Below, in pieces: positions 17,243 through 24,927 of a stretch of 64,000 nt of DNA. Origin of the DNA: DATAUD01 sp036268455 (GTDB lineage: Bacteria; Verrucomicrobiota; Verrucomicrobiia; Limisphaerales; Palsa-1400); assembly GCA_036268455.1 (NCBI GenBank), contig DATAUD010000119.1, positions 107,893 to 171,892 of the forward strand, given 5' to 3'. The first letter of the stretch is position 1. Every line of letters starts with the position of its first letter. Made by a program: the position numbers and the translations under genes. Below the pieces are notes generated by a model. That model did no database searches and was not told the origin of the DNA. It saw only the letters and a list, made by a program, of their open reading frames with translations.

Positions 17243-18469
17243 CTACACACTGTAGGGAGCGTCGAAATGCTTCTGCAAAACCAGCGCAATTGTCCCTTTG
17301 AGCCGTGGTTGCGCCTCGGGGTCGGTAGGAAGAATACGGGTATTGGCGTGGGTGAAAGAGCGCGCCTGAACCACGCCTGTGACAATAGGACCAACTCGAT
17401 GCCAAACGCGCGTGACTTCGCCCGCGACCAGAAGAACGTCCGGGGCCAGACCGGTGACAAGCATCGCGATGCCAGCCCCCAAGTGATGGGCCATTTGATC
17501 CAAAGCCCTGCACGCTTTTTCATCGCCTTGCTCGACAAGGCGCAGAATGTCGCCAATGGAGACGCGAGTGGCGTCGCTTTTGGAGCCGGCTTCGCCCTTG
17601 CGAACCGCCGCGGATTCGGCGTAGTAGCGCACGGCCGCCGCGTTGGACGCGAGCACCTCCCAGCAACCACGATTACCACAACGGCATTGCGGGCCGCCGT
17701 CGCCCGTCAGCGAGACATGGCCGAATTCGCCGGCGGCGCCCGTCGAACCTCGCACGAGTTGACCATTGATGATCATGCCCACACCAATCCCATCCGAAAC
17801 GGTTACCGTGACCAGGTTGCTGATTCCCTCGCCATAACGTCCCGACCACAATTCAGCGAGGGCACAAGCGTTGGCGGCGTTTTCCAATTCCACCGACAAC
17901 CCCGTCTCCTTTTCCAAGGGTGTTTTCAAGTCCACATCGTTCCACCCCAGGTTTGGGGCGAAAATCAGGCGATGCGACGATGAGCCAATTCGGCCGGGCA
18001 AGCTGATGCCGATCCCTTCGTATGAATTCTTGGGGTAGGCGCGTGTCAAATCAATGATGCGGCGGGCAAGCCGGGTGACAAAGTCCCCGGGATCGGAGCC
18101 GGTGGTAATCTGTTCCTGCGCCACGAAACGGCTGTCCAAACTGGCTACGGCAAGGGTGGTGGAGCGAGGTTGAATATCAACGCCAATGATGCCGGCGCGA
18201 TCTGAATTGAGGTGCAAAAATGTTGGTTTGCGGCCACGGGGCAAATTCCCGACAGCGCCTTCGCGCACCCATTGCTCGGCAATCAATTGCTCCGTAATGG
18301 CGGAAACGGTGCTGCGTTGCATTCCCGATCTCCGGGCAACGCCGGCGCGTGAGATAGGCTGGTGCCTGCGCACCAGATTCAGCACGATGCGGCGATTGAT
18401 ATCGCGGGCCGTCTCGCTCCGGGCGACCTTGATATTGTTCAAATCAATTCTGCGCAGCCTGATTTTCAT
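17243..18469 (-). CDS. ROK-family transcriptional repressor (XylR/NagC-like)
   Basis: A 408-residue protein. The N-terminal winged helix-turn-helix is about residues 20-80 (RDINRRIVLNLVRRHQPISR, then RRSGMQRSTVSAITEQLI). The ROK sugar-kinase-like domain follows, with the GVDIQPRSTTLAVASLD phosphate region and the zinc signature CRCGNRGCWEVLAS. The family represses sugar-utilisation genes and is released by a sugar or sugar phosphate; XylR of Bacillus and NagC/Mlc are examples with palindromic operators rich in TTTGTT/AACAAA-like arms. Five palindromes of related type lie at neighbouring gene starts, one directly upstream of this gene, suggesting local regulation and autoregulation. The inducer, perhaps a xylan-derived sugar, is inferred. 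Confidence 0.9.
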   Translation of the reverse strand: MKIRLRRIDLNNIKVARSETARDINRRIVLNLVRRHQPISRAGVARRSGMQRSTVSAITEQLIAEQWVREGAVGNLPRGRKPTFLHLNSDRAGIIGVDIQPRSTTLAVASLDSRFVAQEQITTGSDPGDFVTRLARRIIDLTRAYPKNSYEGIGISLPGRIGSSSHRLIFAPNLGWNDVDLKTPLEKETGLSVELENAANACALAELWSGRYGEGISNLVTVTVSDGIGVGMIINGQLVRGSTGAAGEFGHVSLTGDGGPQCRCGNRGCWEVLASNAAAVRYYAESAAVRKGEAGSKSDATRVSIGDILRLVEQGDEKACRALDQMAHHLGAGIAMLVTGLAPDVLLVAGEVTRVWHRVGPIVTGVVQARSFTHANTRILPTDPEAQPRLKGTIALVLQKHFDAPYSV

Positions 18470-18474
18470 GTAAT

Positions 18475-18493
18475 TAGTTCAGGGTATGAATTA
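18475..18493 (-). promoter_or_regulatory. Palindromic operator candidate (site E), ROK gene autoregulation
   Basis: TAGTTC-N7-GAATTA, extended to ATTAGTTC/GAATTAAT with one mismatch, sits 6-24 bp upstream of the ROK start codon. It has the same half-site length and 7-bp spacer as sites A-D but is the most diverged (GAAT instead of GAAC), as is often seen for autoregulatory operators. Confidence 0.45.
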
Positions 18494-18556
18494 ATCTATC
18501 CGGCGCCCTTCGTCCAGCACGAAGTCGCCCTCAGCATATTTTGCCATAAAACAACG

Positions 18557-18584
18557 TTGACAAAAAAGGCTTTGCATTACAAAG
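18557..18584 (+). promoter_or_regulatory. Promoter/operator of the membrane protein-regulator pair
   Basis: A consensus TTGACA (18557-18562) is followed by the palindrome CTTTGCA-T-TACAAAG (18570-18584, one mismatch), which would cover the -10 region. The ATG of the next gene is at 18592, so a transcript from this promoter would have almost no leader. A better copy of the palindrome lies at 19563-19579. The probable ligand is the winged-helix regulator encoded at 19212. Confidence 0.55.
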
Positions 18585-18591
18585 TATCCCC

Positions 18592-19215
18592 ATGCAGTCA
18601 GAATGGGCTTCGGACAATTTGCGGGTGATTAGGACTCTGATGGAACGCACCGCGGTCTATCGGCGCGCGCTTGCTCCCTTGATGGGATCCGTTGGGTTAA
18701 CGGGCTGCGCGGCGGCGGTTGTGGCGGCGTTATGCAAAGTCCGGACAGCCCGCGCATTTGCCGGTTTTTGGATGGTTGCGGCTGTGATCTGCCTTGTGGA
18801 AGCCTTTTTGTTGATCCGACGCCAGGCGCTCAAGGAGGATGAAGTTTTTTGGTCGCCGCCGACGCGCCGGGTGATCCAAGCCGTGTCGCCCGCTTTTTTT
18901 GGGGGCATGATGGCGGGACTGATTTTTCTGTGGCTGCGCCCGGGCGGAGCGCTGGCGGTCTGGCTGCTGGTGCCGGGATGGATGGTTCTTTACGGATGCG
19001 CGCTGCACGCCGCCGGATTTTTCATGCCTCGCGGTTTCAAGCTTTTCGGCTGGGCTTTTGTTGTGGGCGGTTGCGCGCTGGGGATGGGCTTGTGCCTGTG
19101 CGGGCCGCCAGAGATTGCCCTGGCAAATTGGGCGATGGGCGCCTTGTTCGGTGGCGCGCACCTTGCCTACGGCATTTACCTGTATTTCACAGAACAGCGC
19201 GGGAATGCGATGTGA
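18592..19215 (+). CDS. Multi-pass inner-membrane protein paired with a winged-helix regulator
   Basis: A 207-residue protein with about six hydrophobic helices (around residues 30-48, 55-75, 100-120, 125-148, 155-175 and 180-200) and few charged loops. No enzymatic motif is recognised. The stop overlaps the GTG start of the winged-helix regulator by 4 bp, so the two are translationally coupled. Such membrane protein plus PadR/MarR-like regulator pairs are common in Verrucomicrobiota and usually of unknown function. The start at 18592 lies only 7 bp after the operator-like palindrome. Confidence 0.7.
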   Translation: MQSEWASDNLRVIRTLMERTAVYRRALAPLMGSVGLTGCAAAVVAALCKVRTARAFAGFWMVAAVICLVEAFLLIRRQALKEDEVFWSPPTRRVIQAVSPAFFGGMMAGLIFLWLRPGGALAVWLLVPGWMVLYGCALHAAGFFMPRGFKLFGWAFVVGGCALGMGLCLCGPPEIALANWAMGALFGGAHLAYGIYLYFTEQRGNAM

Positions 19216-19523
19216 ATCCAAAACCGTTTCTCCAGATCGACCGCGTGATTCACGAGAAAGGTCGGTTGCCAATCATGTCTCTCCTGGCTGCCACTCCGGA
19301 GCTTTCATTTACCGAATTGCGCGACACGCTTAAAATGACAGATGGAAACTTGAGCTTGCATATAAAGACCCTCCAGGAGGCGGGGTTTATTTCGGTGACC
19401 AAATCGTACCAAAACCAGCGGCCTTTGACCACCTGCGCGCTGACGCCCGCCGGACGCCGGGCTTTCGCCAATTATATTGACTTGCTCGAACAGATTGTTC
19501 GGCAGGCAAAGGAACAGAAATAA
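19212..19523 (+). CDS. Winged-helix transcriptional regulator (MarR/ArsR-like)
   Basis: A 103-residue protein. GTG 19212 is chosen because it overlaps the preceding stop by 4 bp and gives a compact single-domain regulator. The winged helix is clear: IMSLLAATPELSFTELRDTL, the recognition helix MTDGNLSLHIKTLQEAGFI, the wing VTKSYQNQRPLTTCALT, and a C-terminal dimerisation helix. It resembles the small winged-helix domain regulators paired with membrane proteins. The same palindrome flanks its operon on both sides (18570 and 19563), consistent with autoregulation and with control of ispH downstream. Confidence 0.85.
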   Translation: MNPKPFLQIDRVIHEKGRLPIMSLLAATPELSFTELRDTLKMTDGNLSLHIKTLQEAGFISVTKSYQNQRPLTTCALTPAGRRAFANYIDLLEQIVRQAKEQK

Positions 19524-19534
19524 TTTTTCCAAAA

Positions 19535-20557
19535 ATGAACATATTCCCCTCCACAAGCTCTAACTTTGCAATGCAAAGTGTAGTCAATGCCTGTCGGCCC
19601 GCCCGGCCCGTAATTAAAATCCTCCGCGCCGCCCATATGGGGATGTGCTTTGGAGTGCGCGACGCGATTGCGCTGGCTGAGGAAGAATCCCGCCGTCAAC
19701 CGTTGACCATTCTTGGTGAATTGGTTCATAACGATTCCGTTCTGAATGATCTGCGAGAGCGTGGCATCAACATTGAAGAACAGGCGGCGGCGGTTAAGAC
19801 TTCGGCGGTCATGATCACCGCTCATGGCGCGTCGGAAAAAACCATGGAGCGCGTTAGGGAACGCGGCTTGCATGTTCTGGAGGCGACATGTCCGCTGGTT
19901 CATCACGCGCACAGCGCCGTCCAACGATTGGTGCGTGAGCATTACCATCCTGTCATTATCGGGCGGCGCGGTCATGTTGAAGTCCGGGGACTGACGGAGG
20001 ACCTGGAAGAATTTGACATCGTGCTGACGGACGCGGACGTCGAACAATTGGCGGAGCGTCCGCGCTTCGGCATTGCGGCTCAGACAACGCAGCCGATTGA
20101 AAAGGTTCGCCGTCTTGTTGGCTTGATTCGGCAAAGGTTTTCCGGTTCCGAGGTGAAATTTATCGATACCGTTTGCCAGCCGACTAAACAGCGGCAGGCG
20201 GCAGCCATCGAATTGGCGCAACAATCGGAGGTGGTGATTGTAGTCGGAGGGGAGCACAGCAACAACACGCGCGAACTGGCCGCGACGTGTCAAACGTATT
20301 GCAAGCGCGTTTACCATGTTCAGGGCGCCGGCAATCTGCGCGCGGAATGGTTCGATGGCGCTGCCAGGGTGGGAATCACCGCCGGAACTTCAACGCCAGA
20401 TTTGATAATCCAAATGGTTCAACAATGGCTGGAAGCAAAGTTAAATCCGGTTAACACGTCGCCATTACCTGAAACCCAAAACAGACACGTTGACAACATT
20501 CGTGAAGCCGGGGTTGCCTTGGGTAGCGGGACTGATCCAAGTCAACGCCGAGGGTGA
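19535..20557 (+). CDS. ispH: 4-hydroxy-3-methylbut-2-enyl diphosphate reductase (IspH/LytB)
   Basis: The last enzyme of the MEP pathway; its [4Fe-4S] cluster reduces HMBPP to IPP and DMAPP. The three cluster cysteines are visible in GMCFGVRDA, EATCPLVHHAH and DTVCQPTKQR. Active-site residues are also present: LVHND, TAHGASE, GRRGHVEVRG, AAQTTQP, GGEHSNNTREL and GITAGTSTPD. The start is uncertain: ATG 19535 gives a 340-residue protein with a non-conserved leader, and ATG 19571, inside the palindrome at 19563, is an alternative. A ~30-residue C-terminal tail overlaps the convergent secreted-protein gene by 93 bp. Confidence 0.93.
   Translation: MNIFPSTSSNFAMQSVVNACRPARPVIKILRAAHMGMCFGVRDAIALAEEESRRQPLTILGELVHNDSVLNDLRERGINIEEQAAAVKTSAVMITAHGASEKTMERVRERGLHVLEATCPLVHHAHSAVQRLVREHYHPVIIGRRGHVEVRGLTEDLEEFDIVLTDADVEQLAERPRFGIAAQTTQPIEKVRRLVGLIRQRFSGSEVKFIDTVCQPTKQRQAAAIELAQQSEVVIVVGGEHSNNTRELAATCQTYCKRVYHVQGAGNLRAEWFDGAARVGITAGTSTPDLIIQMVQQWLEAKLNPVNTSPLPETQNRHVDNIREAGVALGSGTDPSQRRG
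19563..19579. promoter_or_regulatory. Palindrome shared with the upstream regulator operon
   Basis: ACTTTGCA-A-TGCAAAGT is a perfect 8-bp inverted repeat. It lies 40 bp after the regulator gene and at the 5' end of ispH, including one of its possible start codons. It is the second copy of the palindrome at 18570, which suggests that the same winged-helix protein also acts on ispH. Confidence 0.55.
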
Positions 20558-21814
20558 AATGTGGTTTGAGAGATTCAACCACCCCGCCAGCAATCCCGCA
20601 TTTTGGTATAACGGGATTAACACTGGCATGGCTCCGCTTACGGAGAGGGGCGCCGATTGCGAAATCGCAGTCCGGCTGCCGAGGATTCCCGAAAGGGAAA
20701 CAATGTCTCCGTTCTCTCGTGCTATTGCCGAACCCACAGGAAATCCGCCTGGCATCCCAATGTTAAGGAAGAGCCTGAAGAGGGCGGTTGACGCCGTTGT
20801 TTGAAGTTCGGCGGTCAGGGCCGACGTCCACGGATTGTTGGTGTCCAGATTGGAAACCAGCCCGCTCATTTGCCAACTGGCGGATGCCAAATCCAAATTC
20901 AGCGTGATGTCCAAATTGGAAACTCCCGCCGCGGAGCGGTCAACGGCGATGTTACCGTTTCCAGTGGCATCAAATGTTCCGGCGATGGAATTAGTTATTC
21001 CACCCAAACAAATCGTCGCTGTAAAATCTCCCCGCGGCCCCACAACGCACTGGCTTAACAAGCCGGTGGTTTCGGTGTCGATCGCTGGCGTTCCGTCGCC
21101 GTTGGTTTGATAAAACAAACCGTTGTACGTTCCGGCGGCGGAGGTGATCGGAAAGGGGTTGCTGGGTGTCTGAGGCGTTCGGTCAATCGAATTGATGGAT
21201 TCGGCGCTTGGCAGCGGGGCGGCGACGGGGGTGGGATCGATGACCGTCACCGATGCGAGAACTGTGGTCACGCTCCCCTCCGAATCCGTGATAGCCGCAA
21301 AATAATCGCCGGAATCCGCGTCGGATATTTGAGGCAGCTTGAGAATGGAGTTCGTTGCGCCGGCGACAGGTGTGTTTCCGTTAAACCATTGAAAAATAAC
21401 CGGCGGCGTTCCAATAGCATCCACAAAAATAGCGGCGGTCGCCCCGGCCTGGACGAATTGTGAGGACGGCTGAGAAATAATGACGGGAGCAAATGGGGTT
21501 GTCAGGCTGATCTCGCTTGAGTCGGAGCTTTCCACCCCGTCATTGTCGTAAGCCGCTACGGTGAAAAAATATGTGGTTCCCGGGGCCAATCCACCTACCG
21601 TTGTGTATGAATTCGTGCCGACATCAAGCGTGTTAGTGTAGTTGCCGCTGGATGTGCCGTAATAAACATTGTACCCTTCAACATACCAATCAATAGGCGG
21701 ATTCCACGCCAGCACGACACTGGCGCCTTTGACATGGCTGCATAGGAGTAACGGCAAAGCGCCGCAAGCCAGAAAAAATCTGGCGACTAAATAACTGTTC
21801 AAATTCCTGATCAT
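20465..21814 (-). CDS. Secreted fibronectin type III/Ig-domain protein
   Basis: A 449-residue protein with a signal peptide (FFLACGALPLLLC, cleavage near VKGAS). A fibronectin type III domain follows (about 30-105: VVLAWNPPIDWYVEGYNVYY, TYFFTVAAYDNDGVES), then an Ig-like domain (about 110-195: IISQPSSQFVQAGATAAI, DADSGDYFAAIT). The last ~230 residues are beta-rich and unassigned. The FN3-Ig arrangement is common in verrucomicrobial surface proteins that bind polysaccharide or other cells. The 3' end overlaps ispH by 93 bp on the opposite strand. No carbohydrate-active domain is recognised. Confidence 0.8.
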   Translation of the reverse strand: MIRNLNSYLVARFFLACGALPLLLCSHVKGASVVLAWNPPIDWYVEGYNVYYGTSSGNYTNTLDVGTNSYTTVGGLAPGTTYFFTVAAYDNDGVESSDSSEISLTTPFAPVIISQPSSQFVQAGATAAIFVDAIGTPPVIFQWFNGNTPVAGATNSILKLPQISDADSGDYFAAITDSEGSVTTVLASVTVIDPTPVAAPLPSAESINSIDRTPQTPSNPFPITSAAGTYNGLFYQTNGDGTPAIDTETTGLLSQCVVGPRGDFTATICLGGITNSIAGTFDATGNGNIAVDRSAAGVSNLDITLNLDLASASWQMSGLVSNLDTNNPWTSALTAELQTTASTALFRLFLNIGMPGGFPVGSAIARENGDIVSLSGILGSRTAISQSAPLSVSGAMPVLIPLYQNAGLLAGWLNLSNHISPSALTWISPATQGNPGFTNVVNVSVLGFR

Positions 21815-22134
21815 TTGTGTATTCGCCGCGATCCGGCGATTCGCCGAGCCAACTTGTTGCGCGCGGCGCAGGGCCGGTAATCAGCCGCGTCTCGCCGGTG
21901 TTGCAATTCGTAATTTCATCGGAACGGAAATCTCTTAGCACGACCTATGCCATTAGAGACCCATCGGGAATTTCCCCGATAATCCGCCCATTTTGTCGGG
22001 ATGAGCCCTGCTGTCGTTTCGTTTGATGCGCCATCCACCCGCGGAATGCGCGACAAGCCCGCAAAAAATTTAACGCTTGAACCGTTGTCAATGGCTTTTA
22101 CACTGGCTGCTGTCAATCAACAGAAACGAAAAAT
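21815..22134. other. Intergenic region without recognised gene
   Basis: A 320-bp divergent gap between the FN3/Ig gene and a small membrane-protein gene. It holds a short hairpin-forming segment near 21960-21977 (ATCGGG and CCCGAT arms) and presumably the promoters of both genes. No RNA gene or conserved frame is seen. Confidence 0.5.
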
Positions 22135-22656
22135 ATGCGTCAACGCCCAATTGCGGTCACTGTCTTCGGCATCCTCAACATGGGTTATGCGCTGTGGAAA
22201 TTTCTTGGCGTGCTGATTGGCGCCGTTTTCGCGCGCATGAACATTGGCGCCAATCCCGCGATGGCCGCCCTGAAGAATAATCCCACTTACCTGCTGTGGA
22301 ATCATATCAGCATGGCGGTTGCCGCTGTGTTCGGGATCATGCTGATCGCTTCAGGAATTGGCATGCTGCTGCTGCAAAACTGGGCGCGAATTCTGGCGAT
22401 GGTCTATTCTGTGCTTGAAATGATTTTCGTTGTGGCGAGCGCCATTTTTACTCAGCTTGTCATCGCCCCGGCGATGGCTTCCCAGTTTCACGGCTCGTCC
22501 GCGGCCTTTGTTGAGATGAGCGTCAAAGTCGGTTTCGTGTTCGGATTGCTGTTTAGTCTTGCATATCCGGTTTTGCTTTTGATCTTTATGACGCGCCCAA
22601 GTGTCGCCGAGGCGTTTAGATCACAGCCTTCCCCCATTGAAAACCCGATTGCATGA
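22135..22656 (+). CDS. Small four-helix membrane protein
   Basis: A 173-residue protein with four predicted membrane helices (about 8-30, 55-80, 84-110 and 125-152) and a polar C-terminal tail. The start MRQRPIAVTVFGILNM is typical of small verrucomicrobial membrane proteins of unknown function. Its stop lies 14 bp before the start of the methyltransferase gene, so the two are probably co-transcribed. No catalytic motif is visible. Confidence 0.75.
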   Translation: MRQRPIAVTVFGILNMGYALWKFLGVLIGAVFARMNIGANPAMAALKNNPTYLLWNHISMAVAAVFGIMLIASGIGMLLLQNWARILAMVYSVLEMIFVVASAIFTQLVIAPAMASQFHGSSAAFVEMSVKVGFVFGLLFSLAYPVLLLIFMTRPSVAEAFRSQPSPIENPIA

Positions 22657-22669
22657 GGTACGTTTGAGG

Positions 22670-23485
22670 ATGGATTTGGATCTCGACAAAATACAATTCG
22701 CAGCCCAGACCCAGTTTTCTCGCCAGAGCGAACACTACGGCAAGAATCACATTCTGCAAAACGTCGATGACGTCGCCGAGGCATTGCAATCAATTCCCTT
22801 CCGTCCCGGAGCCAAAGCGCTTGATGTGGCGACTGGCGCCGGCCACACCGGCCTTTTTCTCGCTTTGCTTGGATACGATGCAACCCTGGCTGATATCGCC
22901 CAACCCATGCTGGACAAAGCGGCCAAAGCCGCGGCGGAACGCAACGTGTCCGTCAAAACAATGTTGCACGAGGCGGAAAAATTTCCTTATGCCGGCGGCA
23001 CATTTGATTTGGTGACCTGTCGCGTGGCGGCGCATCACTTCAGTTCCCCGGAAAAATTCATTTCGGAAACGGCGCGGGTCCTGAAAGATGGCGGCCATTT
23101 CCTCTTGATCGATGGCTCCGTCGCGGACGATCAACCCGAGGCGGAGGAGTGGCTCCATGCGGTCGAAAAACTTCGCGATTTCAGCCACCACCGTTTCCTG
23201 ACGCCCCGGACGTGGGCGGCGCTTTGTCAATCCAGCGGATTGGAAGTTCGCGCGTCAAAACTATTTCCTTTCAAGCAGCCGGACCTGAATTGGTATTTTG
23301 AAACCGCCGCCACGCCGGACGAAAACAGGATAAAAGTCCTCGAGTTGGTGGCGCGCGCTCCAGATTCCGTCCGCTCGCTTTTTCGTTTGGAGGAGGAAGA
23401 CGGCAAAATCGTATGGTGGTGGCAAAGGCTCACGTTGATCGCGGCCAAAACGCCTGCTGCTCCTTCGCCCGCGACGTCACTGTAA
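22670..23485 (+). CDS. Class I SAM-dependent methyltransferase (UbiE-like)
   Basis: A 271-residue protein. ATG 22670 (MDLDLDKIQF) is chosen because the longer frame begins inside the previous gene. The Rossmann methyltransferase motifs are in order: ALDVATGAGHTGLFLA (motif I), ATLADIAQPML (II), FDLVTCRVAAHHF (post-II/IV) and LKDGGHFLLIDG (V). The RVAAHHF box is characteristic of UbiE/YcgJ-type enzymes. The substrate is unknown; it could be a quinone precursor or a small metabolite, and no ubiE context is present. Confidence 0.87.
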   Translation: MDLDLDKIQFAAQTQFSRQSEHYGKNHILQNVDDVAEALQSIPFRPGAKALDVATGAGHTGLFLALLGYDATLADIAQPMLDKAAKAAAERNVSVKTMLHEAEKFPYAGGTFDLVTCRVAAHHFSSPEKFISETARVLKDGGHFLLIDGSVADDQPEAEEWLHAVEKLRDFSHHRFLTPRTWAALCQSSGLEVRASKLFPFKQPDLNWYFETAATPDENRIKVLELVARAPDSVRSLFRLEEEDGKIVWWWQRLTLIAAKTPAAPSPATSL

Positions 23486-23526
23486 TCCAGTTGACCCGCC
23501 TGCCTCCTCGTTTCATTATCTCTGCC

Positions 23527-24873
23527 ATGAATCGAAGGCAATTTCTCAAGACCGCAACCGCCGCGAGTATGGCGCTCACCGCAACCGGCGCATTAAGAGC
23601 GGAGCCACAAGGCCCCGCAAAGCGCGTCGGCCTCATCGGCTGCGGATGGTATGGTAAAAGTGATTTGCTTCGCCTCATCCAGGTCGCGCCAGTTGACGTG
23701 GTTTCGCTGTGCGATGTGGATCGCAATATGTTGGCCGGCGCCGCGGAAATCGTTTCGACACGCCAACTCTCCAAAAAGAAACCGCGGCTGTATCACGACT
23801 ACCGGGAAATGCTGGGCCAGAAGGACCTGGACCTCGTTCTCATTGGCACGCCGGACCATTGGCACGCGCTGCCCATGATAGCCGCCGTTGAAAGCGGACT
23901 CGATGTCTATGTGCAAAAGCCGATCAGTGTCGATATTGTCGAAGGCGAGGCGATGCTGGCCGCCGCGCGCCGCGGCCAACGTGTCGTCCAGGTTGGCACC
24001 CAACGCCGGAGCACGCCGCATTTAATTGAAGCCCGGGATCAAATCATTCAAGCAGGCAAACTGGGAACGGTGGGGTTGGTCGAAATTTGCTGCTATTACG
24101 CGATGCGCGCTTCCCGCAACCCACCGGACACCGCGCCGCCTGATTATCTGGACTACGAGTTCTGGACCGGCCCCGCGCCGATGCGTCCCTACAACTCGCT
24201 GGTCCATCCGCGTGGCTGGCGCGCTTTCATGGAATACGGCAACGGCATTGTGGGAGACATGGGGGTACATATGTTTGACATGACCCGCTGGATGCTTGGA
24301 TTGGGCTGGCCTAAATCCATCAGCTCCTCAGGCGGAATTCTCATCGATAAAAAAAGCAAGGCCAACATTTCGGACACGCAAACGGCGGTGTTCGATTACG
24401 GCCATTTGCAGGTAGTCTGGCAGCATCGCACCTGGGGCGATCCGCCGGACCCTCGTTATCCGTGGGCCGCGACCTTCTACGGCGACAAGGGAACCTTGAA
24501 AGCCGGCGTGATGAGCTGTGATTTCACACCAAAAGGCAACGGAAACCCAATCCACAAGGACGTCACTTACGAACTCGATCAATATCCGGAAGATCGAACC
24601 GAGAAGGACCTGGAAAAACAATGCGCTCCCGCAACGCGCGGACACATGCGCAACTTTTTATCGTGCATCGCCACGCGCGGACGCCCCGTGGCGGACATCG
24701 AGGAAGGGCATATTTCGACAGCTTCCTGCATCATGGCCAATCTCTCCATGAAATTGGGCCGTTCCCTAGTTTGGGATCCTGCGGCGGGAAAAGTCATCAA
24801 TGACGACGAAGCCAACGGCCTGTTGCGCCGTCCCTATCGCGAGCCTTGGGGGCATCCAGAACTTAATGTTTGA
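23527..24873 (+). CDS. Tat-exported Gfo/Idh/MocA family oxidoreductase
   Basis: A 448-residue protein. ATG 23527 starts a Tat signal peptide (MNRRQFLKTATAASMALTAT). The Rossmann domain has the nucleotide motif VGLIGCGWYGKSD and the catalytic-type block DVYVQKPISVDI. The C-terminal domain has GNGIVGDMGVHMFDMTRWML and a conserved-looking WDPAAGKVINDDEAN end. Family members oxidise or reduce sugars or glycosides with tightly bound NAD(P), and exported members usually act on glycans. A second family member lies at 30271. The substrate is not deducible. Confidence 0.9.
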   Translation: MNRRQFLKTATAASMALTATGALRAEPQGPAKRVGLIGCGWYGKSDLLRLIQVAPVDVVSLCDVDRNMLAGAAEIVSTRQLSKKKPRLYHDYREMLGQKDLDLVLIGTPDHWHALPMIAAVESGLDVYVQKPISVDIVEGEAMLAAARRGQRVVQVGTQRRSTPHLIEARDQIIQAGKLGTVGLVEICCYYAMRASRNPPDTAPPDYLDYEFWTGPAPMRPYNSLVHPRGWRAFMEYGNGIVGDMGVHMFDMTRWMLGLGWPKSISSSGGILIDKKSKANISDTQTAVFDYGHLQVVWQHRTWGDPPDPRYPWAATFYGDKGTLKAGVMSCDFTPKGNGNPIHKDVTYELDQYPEDRTEKDLEKQCAPATRGHMRNFLSCIATRGRPVADIEEGHISTASCIMANLSMKLGRSLVWDPAAGKVINDDEANGLLRRPYREPWGHPELNV

Positions 24874-24880
24874 TTCCCGG

Positions 24881-24910
24881 TCTGGCGCATATAAAAATAC
24901 GTGCGCCAGA
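24881..24910. other. Stem-loop between the Gfo/Idh gene and the REC-HDOD gene
   Basis: A perfect 9-bp inverted repeat TCTGGCGCA/TGCGCCAGA with a 12-base AT-rich loop. It ends 18 bp before the start of the REC-HDOD gene. No T-run follows, so it could be a weak terminator, a leader structure or an operator. Confidence 0.5.
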
Positions 24911-24927
24911 ACCAGCCGATCTGAGCA

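Noticed and set aside
18431..18440. GATATTGTTC inside the ROK gene, matching the operator core
   Set aside because: No second half-site at the 7-bp spacing, and the segment encodes LNNIK of the repressor; likely chance.
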